A stretch of 64,000 bases of DNA, taken from Acidobacteriota bacterium (GTDB lineage: Bacteria > Acidobacteriota > Terriglobia > Bryobacterales > Bryobacteraceae). Within the stretch, counting starts at the first letter, position 1; each line of letters begins with the position of its first letter. The notes under the pieces were generated by a model. That model worked only from the letters and a program-made list of their open reading frames with translations, was not told the DNA's origin and did no database searches. The translations under genes and the position numbers were made by a program. Positions 26,302 to 37,027 of this stretch are shown in pieces. The stretch covers positions 184,002 through 248,001 of the forward strand of contig JAPKZB010000092.1 of assembly GCA_026393985.1 (NCBI GenBank). The letters are read 5' to 3'.

Positions 26302-28173
26302 GTGCAACGCCTCTGTCTTCTCCTGTGCACCGCCCTCTCACTCGCCTCGGCCGACCCCCTGCCCCCCTCCCTCGCCGCCCTCTTCGACAAAGCCCAGTGC
26401 CCCGCCTGCCACAACGATAATGGAGTCGCCAACGGCACCCGCCTCCGCTTCCACAACCCCCAGCTCACCACCCCCCTCACCCCCCTCCTCAACCGCGCCC
26501 AACCCGCCCAGTCCCGCCTCCTCCTCATGGCCACCAACCGCCTCCCCCACCCCGGCGGCGAACGCATCAAACCCGGCAGCCCCGAAGAAACGGCCGTCCT
26601 GCAGTGGATCGCCGCAATCTCTGCCAGCGCCCCGGCCGGCGCCGCCCCCGCCCCCCGCCCCACCGTCCTCCGCCGCCTCACCCACCAGCAGTACAACCAA
26701 ACCGTCGCCGACCTCCTCGGCGACCAAACCCGCCCCGCGCGCCTCTTCCCCCCCGAAGACTTCTCCCAGGGCTTCACCAACTCCGCCGACGCCCAGTCCA
26801 TCTCTCCCCTCCTCGCCGAGGCCTACGCCCGCTCCGCCGCCCGCCTCGCCTCCCTCGCCGCCCGCTCCGGACGCCTCCGCCAACTCACCCCCTGCGATCC
26901 CCCATCCCCCGCCTGCCCCGAACAGTTCATCCGCCGCTTCGGCAGCCTCGCCTTCCGCCGTCCCCTGTCGAACGCCGAAACCGCCCGCTTCGCCCGCCTC
27001 TTCGCCCGAGAGCGCGACTTCACCGCCGGCGCCCAACTCGTCGTCGAGGCCATGCTCCAGTCCCCGGACTTCCTCTTCCTCTCCGCCCCCGCCCCCCACG
27101 GCCTCTCCAGCCGCCTCTCCTACCTCCTCTGGAACACCCTCCCCGATCCCGCTCTCTCCCAACTCGCCGCTGCCAACGCCCTCCAAACCCCCGCCCAGGT
27201 CGAAGCCGCCGCCCGCCGCCTGCTCGATGATCCCCGCGCCCGCCCCGCGCTCAATGAATTCGCCGCCCAATGGTTTCGTTTTGACCGAGTCCGCAACGCC
27301 ATCCGCGAACGCAAGCTCTTCCCCGAGTTCGGCGTCGAACTCTCAAGCGCCATGGTCGAAGAGACCTCCCGCCTGTTCGAACACCTCGTCTGGAACGACC
27401 TCGACTTCCGCGACCTCTTCCGCGCCAACTACAGCTTCGTCAACTACAGCCTCGCCCAGCTCTACAACCTCCCCCCTCCCCCCCGCGAGTTCGACCGCAT
27501 CAACTTCCCCCCCGCCTCCAAACGCGCCGGCATCCTCGGCCACGCCAGCTTCCTCACCATGACCAGCAAGCCCGAAGAGACCGCCCCCACCGAACGCGGA
27601 CTCTTCATCCGCGAACACTTCCTCTGCCAAATCGTCCCCCCACCCCCCGCCGGCGTCGATACCACCCTCCCCGCCATCATGGAAGACCGCCCCATGAGCA
27701 ACCGCGACCGCCTCGCCATCCATCTGTCGAACGCCAGCTGCGCCGGCTGCCACCGCCTCACCGACTCCATCGGCTTCGGCCTCGAACAGTTCGACGCCAT
27801 CGGCCGCTTCCGCGAAAAACAGGTCACCCTCGTCTTCCCCCGCATCGACCTCAAACAGAAAAACGTCCGCCGCGAAGGCAGCCTCGTCGAAATTCCCGTC
27901 GACACCTCAGCCACCATCGTCGGCATCCCCAACAGCCGCTTCGACCACCCCGCCCAGGCCGGCCGCATCCTCGCCGATAGCCCCATCTGCCACCGCTGCA
28001 TCGTCAAGCAGTATTTTCGATATGCTATGAATCGAGCCGAAACCCCGGCCGATCAGCCGGCCATCGACCTGATCCTCGAGCGCTTCCGCCGCGGCGGCTT
28101 CCGGTTCCGCGATCTCATCCTCGCTACGGTCACCTCAGAACCCTTCCTGGAGGAATTCACCCATGCCCGTTAA
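26302..28173 (+). CDS. DUF1592/DUF1588/DUF1585 cytochrome-like exported protein
   Basis: A 623-residue protein with GTG start and signal peptide ([14 protein letters not shown]). A planctomycete-type cytochrome domain has CPACH at 33-37. Then come DUF1587 ([17 protein letters not shown]), DUF1592, DUF1588 ([24 protein letters not shown]) and DUF1585 with a second haem-type motif CAGCH at 480-484. The family always pairs with DUF1552 in Planctomycetes and Acidobacteriota; its biochemical role is not established. It overlaps the next gene by 11 bp. Confidence 0.92.
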   Translation: MQRLCLLLCTALSLASADPLPPSLAALFDKAQCPACHNDNGVANGTRLRFHNPQLTTPLTPLLNRAQPAQSRLLLMATNRLPHPGGERIKPGSPEETAVLQWIAAISASAPAGAAPAPRPTVLRRLTHQQYNQTVADLLGDQTRPARLFPPEDFSQGFTNSADAQSISPLLAEAYARSAARLASLAARSGRLRQLTPCDPPSPACPEQFIRRFGSLAFRRPLSNAETARFARLFARERDFTAGAQLVVEAMLQSPDFLFLSAPAPHGLSSRLSYLLWNTLPDPALSQLAAANALQTPAQVEAAARRLLDDPRARPALNEFAAQWFRFDRVRNAIRERKLFPEFGVELSSAMVEETSRLFEHLVWNDLDFRDLFRANYSFVNYSLAQLYNLPPPPREFDRINFPPASKRAGILGHASFLTMTSKPEETAPTERGLFIREHFLCQIVPPPPAGVDTTLPAIMEDRPMSNRDRLAIHLSNASCAGCHRLTDSIGFGLEQFDAIGRFREKQVTLVFPRIDLKQKNVRREGSLVEIPVDTSATIVGIPNSRFDHPAQAGRILADSPICHRCIVKQYFRYAMNRAETPADQPAIDLILERFRRGGFRFRDLILATVTSEPFLEEFTHAR

Positions 28174-29455
28174 GCCTCTCTCCCGCCGCCTCTTCCTCAG
28201 CGGACTCAGCGCCGTCGGCTCGGCCGTCCGGCTCGGCCTACCCCCCCTCGCGGCCATGTGCAACAGCAACGGCACCGCCTACGCTGCCCACCAGCCCTTC
28301 CCCACCCGCTTCGTCTTCTGGTTCAACGGCAACGGCATCCCCGAAAAGTATTGGGTCCCCCGCGAAACCGGCTCCAGCTTCAGCCTCCCTTCCTGCCTCC
28401 AACCCCTCGCCCCGTTCCGCGACGATATCCATATCGTCACCGGCCTCGATAGCCCCGCCGCCCGCCTCCCCGGCCCCGGCAACAGCCATTACCCGTCCAT
28501 GTCCGCTCTCCTCTCGGGCAAGGTCTACACCGGCCGCGGCGCCGGCGGCCCCTCTTTCGAGCAGCTCATCGCCCGCAAAATCGGCGGCCAAACCCGCTTC
28601 CGCTCCCTCGAAATCGGCGTCTGCCAGGAGTCGTTCGGCGAAGCCATCCAACGCAACATGAGCTGGGCCGACCGCGACCGCCCCCTGCCCCCCGAACTCA
28701 TCCCCCACCGCCTCTTCGACCGCCTCTTCGGACGCAAAGCCTCCGCCCTCCTCGACCGCGAACGCTCCGTCCTCGACGCCGTGCGCGAGCAGGCCCATGC
28801 CCTCCAGTCCCGCCTCGGCTCGGAAGACAAAGCCCGCCTCGACGAATACCTCACCTCCGTCCGCGAAGTCGAAAACGCCATCGCCACGCTGCCCCCGGAT
28901 TACCAGCGCCCCGTCGAGCGCCCCTCGGAAGGCCTCGACCTGCGCGACTACCCCCGCATCGCCAAAATCCAAAGCGACCTCCTCGTCCACGCCCTCGCCT
29001 CCGGACAAACCCGCGTCGCCTCCTACATGCTCTCGAAGTGCCAGGGCCTCTCCCGCTTCCCCTGGCTCGGCCACACCGCGCAGCGGCATCACGAATACAC
29101 CCACGGCCAGGTCGAAACCCCCCGCGGCATGCGCATCCTCCGCGATATCTGCCGCTGGCACGTCGAAGAGTTCGCCTACCTCATCGCCCGCCTCAAAGCC
29201 ACCCCCGAAGGCGACGGCAACCTCCTCGACCACTCCTCCCTCCTGTTCGTCCACGAACACGCCGAAGCCAACGCTCACAAAAACAACAACCTCGCCGTCC
29301 TCCTCGCCGGCCACGCCGGCAAAATGAAAACCGGCGTCCACACCCGCACCACCGGCACCCTCGGCGATCTCTACCTCACCGTCGCCGAAGAACTCGTCGG
29401 CGCCCCCATCGGCTCCTTCCCCACCGCCAATCTCAAAATGACGGAGATCGTCTGA
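28163..29455 (+). CDS. DUF1552 exported protein
   Basis: A 430-residue DUF1552 protein with a twin-arginine-like leader ([18 protein letters not shown]). [27 protein letters not shown] and [21 protein letters not shown] are typical; the fold resembles sulfatase-like DUF1501 proteins. It is the usual partner of the DUF1592 protein encoded just upstream. Function not established. Confidence 0.92.
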   Translation: MPVKPLSRRLFLSGLSAVGSAVRLGLPPLAAMCNSNGTAYAAHQPFPTRFVFWFNGNGIPEKYWVPRETGSSFSLPSCLQPLAPFRDDIHIVTGLDSPAARLPGPGNSHYPSMSALLSGKVYTGRGAGGPSFEQLIARKIGGQTRFRSLEIGVCQESFGEAIQRNMSWADRDRPLPPELIPHRLFDRLFGRKASALLDRERSVLDAVREQAHALQSRLGSEDKARLDEYLTSVREVENAIATLPPDYQRPVERPSEGLDLRDYPRIAKIQSDLLVHALASGQTRVASYMLSKCQGLSRFPWLGHTAQRHHEYTHGQVETPRGMRILRDICRWHVEEFAYLIARLKATPEGDGNLLDHSSLLFVHEHAEANAHKNNNLAVLLAGHAGKMKTGVHTRTTGTLGDLYLTVAEELVGAPIGSFPTANLKMTEIV

Positions 29456-29457
29456 CC

Positions 29458-31382
29458 ATGCGGCGCGCAAAGCGGCTCCCGCTCGTTCTGCTCGCCGCCG
29501 TCACCCCTCTCCTCGCCGGCCCCGCCGACCGCACCGTCGCTGAATGGACCCTCCTCCAAGGCGGCCGCGTCGGCCTCAACGGCTCCCCCCGGCCCCTCTC
29601 CGATATCGCCCAACTCCCCGCCGCCGACTTCGCCCTCACCCTCCTCGACTGGGTCGCCGTCAACGCCGTCCCCGAAGACCTCGCCCGCCTCGCCGGCCTC
29701 ACCCACCTCCGCGAGCTCCGCCTTCCCGGCCCCCTCTGGAATCGCAACGCCGACGGGGGCAAAAACCTCAGCCAGGAACTCCGCCACCTCGCCCGCCTCG
29801 GCACCCTCCAGCGCATCACCTTCAGCGACCACTTCCTCGACCGCATCCGCTTCACCGACGACGGTCTCCTCGCCATCGGCGGCCTCGATAACCTCCGCGA
29901 ACTCGCCCTCCGCCAGTCCGAAGTCACCGGCAAGGGCCTCAAGCCCTTCCATCTGCTCGAAGCCCTCGACATTACCCTGTGCCCCGTCGACGACGCCGGC
30001 TTCGCCCACCTCGCTGCCATGAAGCAGCTCCGCCGCCTCCGCGCGGGCAACACGCTGATCTCCTCCAACGCCCTCGCCTCCCTCGCCCCCCTCACTCTCC
30101 TCGAAGAACTCGACCTCTCCGGCACCGCCATCGACGACGCTGCCATCCCCCACCTCGCCCCCCTCACCCGCCTCCGCCGTCTCGACCTCGCCAGCGCCAA
30201 CATCACCGACGCCGCCCTGGAAACCATCTCCCGCCTCCCCGCTCTCGAAGAGCTCAACCTCTACCGCACCACGGTCACCACCACCGGCCTCGCCCGCCTC
30301 CGCTCCCTCGCCACGCTCCGCGACCTCGACGTCCGCTACTCCCGCGCCACCGCCGCCGGCGTCGCCGCCCTCGCGCGCCCCGGCCTCGCCATCGCCTTCT
30401 CCGCCGCGCCCTCCCTCCGCGCCCCCGCCCCGCCCCCCCGTCCCGACGCCCGCCCCGGCGATGCCCTTCCCGCCTGGATCCGCTCCCTCGGCGGCGAACT
30501 CTCCGCCGATCAAACCCGTCTCTCCCTTCGCGGCACCCCCATCAACGACGCTACCGCCGCCGCCCTCGCCCCCCTCGGCCCCACCCTCCGCCATCTCGAT
30601 CTCAGCGCCACCGAAATCGGTGACGCCGGCCTCGCCGTCCTCGCCCGCTTCCCCCACCTCGAATCGCTCCACCTCGCCAGCACCGCCGTCTCCTCCGCCG
30701 GCCTCGCCGGCCTCCCCCGGGCGCTCAAAAAACTGGTCCTCGACAATACCTACTTTGAAGGGACCGGCCTCCCGCCTCTCCCCGCGCTCGTCGAACTCGA
30801 CCTGCTCGGCGCCCCCGTCTCCGACCCCGGCCTCGCCGCCCTCGCCGAGGCCGCGCCCAACCTCCGCCGCCCCCACCTCGCCGAAACCGCCGTCTCCACC
30901 GCCGGCCCCCCCGCCCCCCCCCCCCCCCCCCCGCCCTCCCCCACCTCCAACCCCTCGCCCAGCTCACCTTCCTCCGCCTCCGCGAAACCCGCATCACCGA
31001 CAAAGGCCTCGCGTCGCTCTCCTCCCTCAGCCGCCTCCAAACCCTCGACCTCGGCCGCACCCGCCTCACCAACACCGGCCTCGCCCACCTCGCCCGCCTC
31101 AACCGCCTCACCCATCTCAACCTGGAGTACGCCGACATCGACGACGCCGGCCTCGCCCTCCTCACCCCCGCCCTCGCCGCCCTCCGCGATCTCAACCTCG
31201 ACAGCACCAACATTACCGACGCCGCCGCCCCCGCCCTCGCCCGCCTCGCCGCCCTCGAAAGCCTCAATCTCTATCACACCGTCCTCTCCTCCGCCGCCCT
31301 CGACCAACTCAAACCCGCTCTTCCCCGGTGCCGCATCATCTGGGACCCCGACTCCAGCCGCAACAACCGCCGCCGCGCATGA
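29458..31382 (+). pseudogene. Leucine-rich-repeat protein gene, frame broken at a C19 run
   Basis: ATG 29458 starts a signal peptide (LPLVLLAAVTPLLAG) and repeated blocks such as LTLLEELDLSGTAIDD (RNI-like LRRs). At the run of 19 C (30914-30932) the frame is lost. In the frame one base away the repeats resume at once (LPHLQPLAQLTFLRLRETRI) and continue to a TGA at 31380-31382. That stop overlaps the next start as ATGA. One extra C, or two fewer, would restore a protein of about 641 residues. It may be a sequencing or assembly error, phase variation or true inactivation. Confidence 0.78.
30906..30932. repeat. Poly-C tract: C7, G, then C19
   Basis: C7 at 30906-30912, one G, then nineteen C at 30914-30932, inside a leucine-rich-repeat gene. 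It coincides with the frame break. It is the longest homopolymer I noticed in the window. Confidence 0.9.
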
Positions 31383-32368
31383 AACCCCTTCTTCTTGCCC
31401 TCCTCCTCGCCGCTGCCCCGGCCGCTGCCCCGGCCGCCCCCTTTGACTACCCCCTCGAGCGCAACGCCGCCGGCGACGTCATCGCCCTCGACCTTACCGG
31501 CGCCTGGGTCACCGACGCCGCTCTCGACCGCCTCGTCTCCCAATACCCCAAACTCGAGCGCCTCACCCTCGCCCACACCCGCATCACCGACGCCGGCTTC
31601 CAGCACCTCGCCAAGCTCCAACACGTCCGTGAACTCGACTGCTTCTTCGCCGAGTTCTTCACCGCCGACGGCCTGGCCCACCTCGCCTCCTGGCGCCGCC
31701 TCGAACGCCTCAACCTCCGCGGCACCCGCGTCACCAGCAAGGCCTTCGAACACATCGCCAAATGGAAATCCCTCCGCGAGCTTGACATCTCCTACACCCA
31801 GATTGACGACGCCAATCTCGAACTCCTCGCCGAACTCCCCCTTCTTGACACGCTCTCGCTCGGTGGCACCCCGCTCACCCCGGCCGGCCTCGCCCAACTC
31901 CGCCTCCTCCCCAGCCTCCGGAACCTCGACCTCAGCGGCGTCCAGCGCGTCGACTCCGGCGAATGGGGCGTCGCCCTCAATCCCGGCGCCTTCGCCGAAA
32001 TCGCCGCCCTCACCGGCCTCCGCCGTCTCAACCTCGCCGGCGCCACCCGCACCGACGCCGGCGCCGACCGCCCCGGTCTCAAAGAGTCCGTCCGCAGCAA
32101 GATCGAAGGCTCGGCCGCCCTCGCCGCCCTCGTCAACCTCGAGTTTCTCGATCTCAGCCGCCTTCCCATCGACGCCGCCGCCCTCGAACCCCTGACCAAG
32201 CTGCCCAAGCTCCGCGAACTCCGCGCTGCCCTGGCCCCTTCCCTCGGCGCCGCCGCTCTCCCCGTCCTGCTCCGCTTTCCCGCCCTCCGCGTCCTCCGCG
32301 TCGAAGGCAGTCTCCCGCCGGAAGCCATCGCCCAACTCCGCGCCGCCCGCCCGGCCCTCGCCCGATGA
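31379..32368 (+). CDS. Leucine-rich-repeat exported protein
   Basis: A 329-residue paralogue of the preceding LRR protein. The signal peptide ([18 protein letters not shown]) is followed by RNI-like repeats (LERLTLAHTRITDAGFQHLAKL, in blocks of about 24 residues) and a final LRVLRVEGSLPPEAIAQL block. Probably a periplasmic or surface protein-interaction scaffold. It overlaps both neighbours as ATGA. Confidence 0.85.
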   Translation: MKPLLLALLLAAAPAAAPAAPFDYPLERNAAGDVIALDLTGAWVTDAALDRLVSQYPKLERLTLAHTRITDAGFQHLAKLQHVRELDCFFAEFFTADGLAHLASWRRLERLNLRGTRVTSKAFEHIAKWKSLRELDISYTQIDDANLELLAELPLLDTLSLGGTPLTPAGLAQLRLLPSLRNLDLSGVQRVDSGEWGVALNPGAFAEIAALTGLRRLNLAGATRTDAGADRPGLKESVRSKIEGSAALAALVNLEFLDLSRLPIDAAALEPLTKLPKLRELRAALAPSLGAAALPVLLRFPALRVLRVEGSLPPEAIAQLRAARPALAR

Positions 32369-33588
32369 TGATCCCCTTCCACACCCCAACCATCGGCAGT
32401 TCCTCGCGCCGCGCTCTCCTCGCGGCCCTCGCCGGCGGCGCCGCCTCCTTCGCCGCGCCCGCCCGGCCGGTCAAGATCACCGGCATCGAATCCTTCACCG
32501 TCCGCGTCCCCGACGGCGGTGCACCCGACCCCCTCCGCCTCTACCGCTACGCCGTTACCCGCGTCCACACCGATGCCGGCGTCACCGGCACCTCCTTCAT
32601 CGGCATCGCCCCGGAACTCCTCAACGGCTGGGTCAAACCCACCCTCCTCGGCCAGGACCTGTTCGCCATCGATCGCCACATGCGCCGCCTCCAGATGAAC
32701 TCCGGCGAATCGCGCACCCAGGGCTGGTCCGGTGTCGAACACGCCCTGTGGGACGCCATCGGCCGCCTCTCCGGCCGCCCCGTCGCCGAACTCCTCGGCA
32801 AGGCCCGCGACCGCCTCCGGATCTACCGCACCACTGTCTTCCCCGGCCAGCAGGACCAATCCGATGTCCCTTATGAGCAGCAGGCGAAGTTCGCCCTCCG
32901 GCTCAAAAACGAAGGCTACACCGCCATCAAGATACGCGCCTGGCGCCCCCGCCCCATGGACGACGTCGATGCCGTCGGCGCCATCCGCGCCGCTGTCGGG
33001 CCGTCGTTCAAAATCATGCTCGACCGCACCGCCGTGCGCCCCGGCTGGGTCTGGGACTACCCCACGGCGCTCAAGGTGGCTCGCGGCCTCGAAAAACACA
33101 ACGCCTACTGGCTCGAAGAGCCCTTCGACGGCATGGACCTCCAGGGCCCCGCCCGCCTCGCCGCCGAAGTCGATATTCTCATCACCGGCGGTGAGTTGGG
33201 CCGCACGCTCTACGAATTCGCGGCGTTTCTTCACAACAAAACCTACGACATCGTCCAGCCCGATACCCGCATCTGCGGCGGCATCTGGGCCGCTAAGAAG
33301 ATCTCCACCCTCGCCGCCTCCTTCGGCGTCCCCTGCATCCAGCACGGCACCGGCGGCTTCTCCCTCGCCGGCTACATCCAGGCCGGCTGCGCCATGACCA
33401 ACTGCGAGTGGCAGGAGATGATCGGCCAGGGCCCCAACCTTCCCACCGAAGAGTGGTCGCCCGGACTCGTTCTGCTCAAGGACCGTAAAGCCTGGAAGAT
33501 CGAAAACGGATATGTCTATCTCCCCGATGCCCCCGGCCTCGGTCTCGAAGTAAACGAGGACGCCCTCAAGGAGTACCGCCGTGTATAG
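32365..33588 (+). CDS. Enolase-superfamily (mandelate racemase-like) enzyme, exported
   Basis: 407 residues. A twin-arginine-like leader (SSRRALLAALAGGAASFAA) precedes a mandelate racemase/muconate lactonising enzyme fold. Active-site pieces are K189-I-R191 (KIRAWRP), metal ligands D220, E251/E252 and E277, and H327 in IQHGTGG. It would abstract the alpha proton of an acid-sugar carboxylate (dehydratase or epimerase); the substrate is unknown. The second Lys of the common KxK pair is Arg. A close paralogue follows with 8-bp overlap. Confidence 0.9.
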   Translation: MMIPFHTPTIGSSSRRALLAALAGGAASFAAPARPVKITGIESFTVRVPDGGAPDPLRLYRYAVTRVHTDAGVTGTSFIGIAPELLNGWVKPTLLGQDLFAIDRHMRRLQMNSGESRTQGWSGVEHALWDAIGRLSGRPVAELLGKARDRLRIYRTTVFPGQQDQSDVPYEQQAKFALRLKNEGYTAIKIRAWRPRPMDDVDAVGAIRAAVGPSFKIMLDRTAVRPGWVWDYPTALKVARGLEKHNAYWLEEPFDGMDLQGPARLAAEVDILITGGELGRTLYEFAAFLHNKTYDIVQPDTRICGGIWAAKKISTLAASFGVPCIQHGTGGFSLAGYIQAGCAMTNCEWQEMIGQGPNLPTEEWSPGLVLLKDRKAWKIENGYVYLPDAPGLGLEVNEDALKEYRRV

Positions 33589-34750
33589 CCGCCGCGCCTT
33601 TCTCGCCGCGCCCCTGTTTGCCCGCGCCGCCTTCGCCGGCCAGGTTCGCATTCAGAGTGTTGATATCTACAACATTCGCATCCCCGTTACCAAAGACGAA
33701 GCCGCCGCCGGGCTCATGCACTCTTACAACGTCGTCGAGATCGGCACCGACGCCGGCGTCAAGGGCTACTCGTTCGCCGGGCCCGGCGCGGCCCAACTGC
33801 CCGCGGTCCGCGAACTGCTCGTCGGGAAGGATCTTTTCGCCGTTGAAAAGCACCTCGCCGATGGCCTCGAAAAATGGGGCGGCGTCGAACACGCCCTCTG
33901 GGACGCCATCGGCCGCATCGCCAAACAGCCCGTCTACCGGATGCTTGGCGGAGGCAGTAGCCGCGTCCGCGCTTACATCACCTGCGTCTGGCCCGGCAAG
34001 GCCGACCAGCAGCACGTCTCCTACCGCGAACAGGCCGAACAGGCTCTGCGTCTCCAGAAAGCCGGCTTCCGCGGCATGAAGATTCGCGCCTGGCGTCCCA
34101 ATCCGCTCGACGATGCCGATGCCTGCGCCGAAATCCGCGAGGCCACCGGCAAAGACTTCGCCATCATGTTCGATCGCACGGCCCATGTGCCGCAGATCGT
34201 CGGCCAGCCCGTCTGGAGCTTCGACACCGGCCTCAAGGTCGCGCGCGCCCTCGAACGCGCCGGCGCCTACTGGCTCGAAGAGCCCTTCGCCCGCGACGAT
34301 TTCGCCTCTCCGGCCCGCCTCGCGGCCATGGTCGATCTGCCCATCACGGGCGGCGAAGGCTACGTGGGAATGCGGGACTTCCAGCAGTGCCTCCTCCACC
34401 GGACTTACGACATCCTCCAGCCCGAAGGCCGCGGCAGCGGCGGCATCCTCACCTGCCGCAAGGTCGCCTTCCTCGCCGACGGCTACCACTTGCCCTGTAT
34501 CCTGCACGGCACCATGGGGTTGATGCTCGCCGGCTGGCTGCAGGCCACCTTCGCCATCGGCGCGGAGTGGCAGGAGGTCGCCCTCATTACCCCGCCGCTT
34601 CTCCCGCAGCAGCAGTGGGCCCCCGGTGCGCGCGTGCTCCGCAACAAGGAGATGTACCGCATCGAGGACGGCCACCTGGTCGCCTCCGACCTGCCGGGCC
34701 TCGGCCTCGACGTCATCGAAGAGGCGCTCAAAGAATATCGGGTAGCGTAG
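33581..34750 (+). CDS. Enolase-superfamily enzyme, exported, paralogue of previous gene
   Basis: 389 residues, GTG start, leader MYSRRAFLAAPLFARAAFA. It keeps the same KIRAWRP motif, FDRTA metal-ligand region, WLEEPFARDD, TGGEGYVG and a His in ILHGTMG. It is diverged from the previous gene, so the pair probably acts on different substrates or successive steps. The sialidase-like gene follows after 4 bp. Confidence 0.9.
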   Translation: MYSRRAFLAAPLFARAAFAGQVRIQSVDIYNIRIPVTKDEAAAGLMHSYNVVEIGTDAGVKGYSFAGPGAAQLPAVRELLVGKDLFAVEKHLADGLEKWGGVEHALWDAIGRIAKQPVYRMLGGGSSRVRAYITCVWPGKADQQHVSYREQAEQALRLQKAGFRGMKIRAWRPNPLDDADACAEIREATGKDFAIMFDRTAHVPQIVGQPVWSFDTGLKVARALERAGAYWLEEPFARDDFASPARLAAMVDLPITGGEGYVGMRDFQQCLLHRTYDILQPEGRGSGGILTCRKVAFLADGYHLPCILHGTMGLMLAGWLQATFAIGAEWQEVALITPPLLPQQQWAPGARVLRNKEMYRIEDGHLVASDLPGLGLDVIEEALKEYRVA

Positions 34751-34754
34751 AAGG

Positions 34755-36596
34755 ATGATGCGAACCCTGTTCCTGCTCGCCGCCCTCGCCGCCGTCCTGC
34801 CCGCTCAGGTCGCCGACCCGCGCCACATCGTCACCGGCTCCGTCATCCCCGACGAGTTCTACGCCGACCAGCCCTACATCGTTAAGACCAACGACGGCGC
34901 CTGGCTCTGCGTCATCACCACCGGCCCTGGACAGGAAGGCGCCGGCGGCCAGCACGTCGTCAGCCTCCGCAGCACTGACCGTGGCAAGACCTGGGAGAAA
35001 GCCGTCGATGTCGAACCCAACAACGGCCCGGAAGCCTCCTACGCCGTTGTGCTCAAAGCCAACTCCGGACGCATCTACGTCTTCTATAACCACAACACCG
35101 ACAACGTCCGTCAGGTGATCGCCGACAAGCCCACTTACAAAGACGGCTTCAATCGCCGCGTCGACTCCCTCGGCCACTTCGTCTTCAAATACTCCGACGA
35201 CCACGGCCGAACCTGGTCCCCCAATCGCTACGAGATTCCCCAGCGCGACTTCGAAATCGACCGCAAAAACCCCTATCAGGGCAAACTCAAATTTTTCTGG
35301 ACCGTCGGCAAGGCCTTCGCCTACAAGAACGCTGGCTACGTCCCCCTCCACAAGGTCGGCGGCTTCGGCGAAGGCTTCTTCACCTCGTCCGAAGGCATCC
35401 TCCTCCGCAGCTCCAACATCCTCTCGGAATCCGACCCCGCGAAGATCCAATGGGAGACCCTCCCCGACGGCGAAATCGGCATTCGCACCCCCGCCGGCGG
35501 TGGCCCCGTGGCCGAAGAACAATCTTTCTCCATCCTGAGCGACGGCTCCATCTTCTGCGTCTTCCGCACCATCGACGGCTACTCGGCCTACACCTACAGC
35601 CGCGATGGCGGCCGCACCTGGGAGCCCTCCCAGTACATGCGCTATGCCGACGGCCGTCTCATGAAGCATCCCCGCGCCGCCAACTTCGCCTGGCGCTGCG
35701 AGAACGGCAAGTTCCTCTACTGGTTCCACAACCACGGTGGCCGCTTCATCCGCGAACACCCCAACCGCCGCTCCATCGCTTATGAAGACCGCAACCCGGT
35801 CTGGCTCGTCGGCGGTGTCGAAGCCGATTCGCCCAACGGCAAGATCATCCGCTGGTCCCAACCCGAAATCGTCCTCTACGACGACGACCCCATCGTCCGC
35901 ATGTCCTACCCCGACCTCGTCGAAGACGGCGGCCAATACTTCCTCACCGAAACGCAGAAGGACGTTGCCCGCGTTCATCCCATCGATCCCACCCTGCTCG
36001 CCGGGCTCTGGAATCAACTCGACGGCCAAGCGGCGATATCCCCCGCCGGCCTCCGCCTGAACCTCTCCGGTGCCATCCCCGCCTCGGTCCCCGCCCCGCC
36101 CCTGCCGCTCTTCTACAGCCGTTCGAAGCGCGCCGACCACGGCAAAGAAGATCTCCGCGCCGGCTTCTCGCTCGATCTCTGGGTTCGCCTCCCCTCCGAC
36201 GCGCCCGGGCAGGTACTCCTCGATAACCGCACGCCCGACGGCAAAGGCTTCGCTCTGTTCACCACCGCCGCCGCTTCCCTCGAGCTCATCCTCAACGACG
36301 GGCGCACCGAAAGCCGCTGGGCCTCCGACCCGGGAACCGTGAAGCCCGGCCAGCCGCAACATGTCGCCGTAGTGGTCGATGGCGGGCCCAAGGTGATCAC
36401 CTTCCTGACCGGGGGCATGCTCAACGATGGCGGCGAAGCCCGCCAGTTTGGCTGGGGACGCTTCAGCCCCAATCTCCGCTCGGCCCAGGGATCGCCCAAT
36501 CTCACCATCGACAACCGCGCCGTGCTGAAGCTGCGAATCTACGACCGCATTCTCCGCACTTCGGAGGCCATCGCCGCTTTCCGCGCCGGCCTGTAG
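34755..36596 (+). CDS. Sialidase-like (BNR/Asp-box) exported protein with lectin-like C-terminal domain
   Basis: 613 residues with signal peptide (TLFLLAALAAVLPAQ). Asp-box repeats appear as STDRGKTWE, SDDHGRTWSP and SRDGGRTWEP, giving a six-bladed sialidase propeller of about 430 residues. The last 180 residues look like a concanavalin/LamG-like domain (FSLDLWVRLPSDAPGQ). It may cleave or bind glycans outside the cell; the sialidase Arg triad was not verified. It ends the 26.3-36.6 kb series. Confidence 0.85.
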   Translation: MMRTLFLLAALAAVLPAQVADPRHIVTGSVIPDEFYADQPYIVKTNDGAWLCVITTGPGQEGAGGQHVVSLRSTDRGKTWEKAVDVEPNNGPEASYAVVLKANSGRIYVFYNHNTDNVRQVIADKPTYKDGFNRRVDSLGHFVFKYSDDHGRTWSPNRYEIPQRDFEIDRKNPYQGKLKFFWTVGKAFAYKNAGYVPLHKVGGFGEGFFTSSEGILLRSSNILSESDPAKIQWETLPDGEIGIRTPAGGGPVAEEQSFSILSDGSIFCVFRTIDGYSAYTYSRDGGRTWEPSQYMRYADGRLMKHPRAANFAWRCENGKFLYWFHNHGGRFIREHPNRRSIAYEDRNPVWLVGGVEADSPNGKIIRWSQPEIVLYDDDPIVRMSYPDLVEDGGQYFLTETQKDVARVHPIDPTLLAGLWNQLDGQAAISPAGLRLNLSGAIPASVPAPPLPLFYSRSKRADHGKEDLRAGFSLDLWVRLPSDAPGQVLLDNRTPDGKGFALFTTAAASLELILNDGRTESRWASDPGTVKPGQPQHVAVVVDGGPKVITFLTGGMLNDGGEARQFGWGRFSPNLRSAQGSPNLTIDNRAVLKLRIYDRILRTSEAIAAFRAGL

Positions 36597-37027
36597 GCGG
36601 GCGCGGAAACGTTGCTACGATCTCGGCAATCGAGAACCGCAGCCATGCATCTATCCCCGCAACAGGCTCGCCACTGCGTCCCACGTCAGAAGCACGTGGC
36701 CGCCGGCTACAGCAGCAGCCATCTCCTCGCCGGCGGCGCCACGGCCCTCCAGGCACTGATCCGCCGAACCGTCAACGCCGGAGCTGTGCCGGATTTGTTC
36801 GCCGCTGGCGGGGAAGGGAAATCAGGCCGGACGCTTCCCGCGGACGAAATCTCTCGCCGACTCAGGGACACTCGCAACCCCACTCTTTCCATGCCCCAGC
36901 CGTGTTCCAGTTGTTTCCTGCCGGCCCAAAGGCCGTCTATCAGCCCAGCGCCGGTTACCTCCGCGCCTTGCGGTCAACCACCCTCGTTCGGTTCAGTTGG
37001 CTTGCAAACGACTCTTTTAGTATCGTG
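36597..37027. other. Gap of about 430 bp without a convincing gene
   Basis: Open frames on both strands here have unusual residue composition (Cys, Arg and Pro rich) and no recognisable motif. I found no clear repeat or terminator. Confidence 0.6.

Noticed and set aside
24717..26801. Long antisense ORF (694 codons)
   Set aside because: It lies across three real plus-strand genes, has Gly/Ala/Glu-biased composition caused by the C-rich strand and shows no motif. The antisense frames at 26338-27270, 28238-29470 and 29371-30876 are rejected for the same reason.
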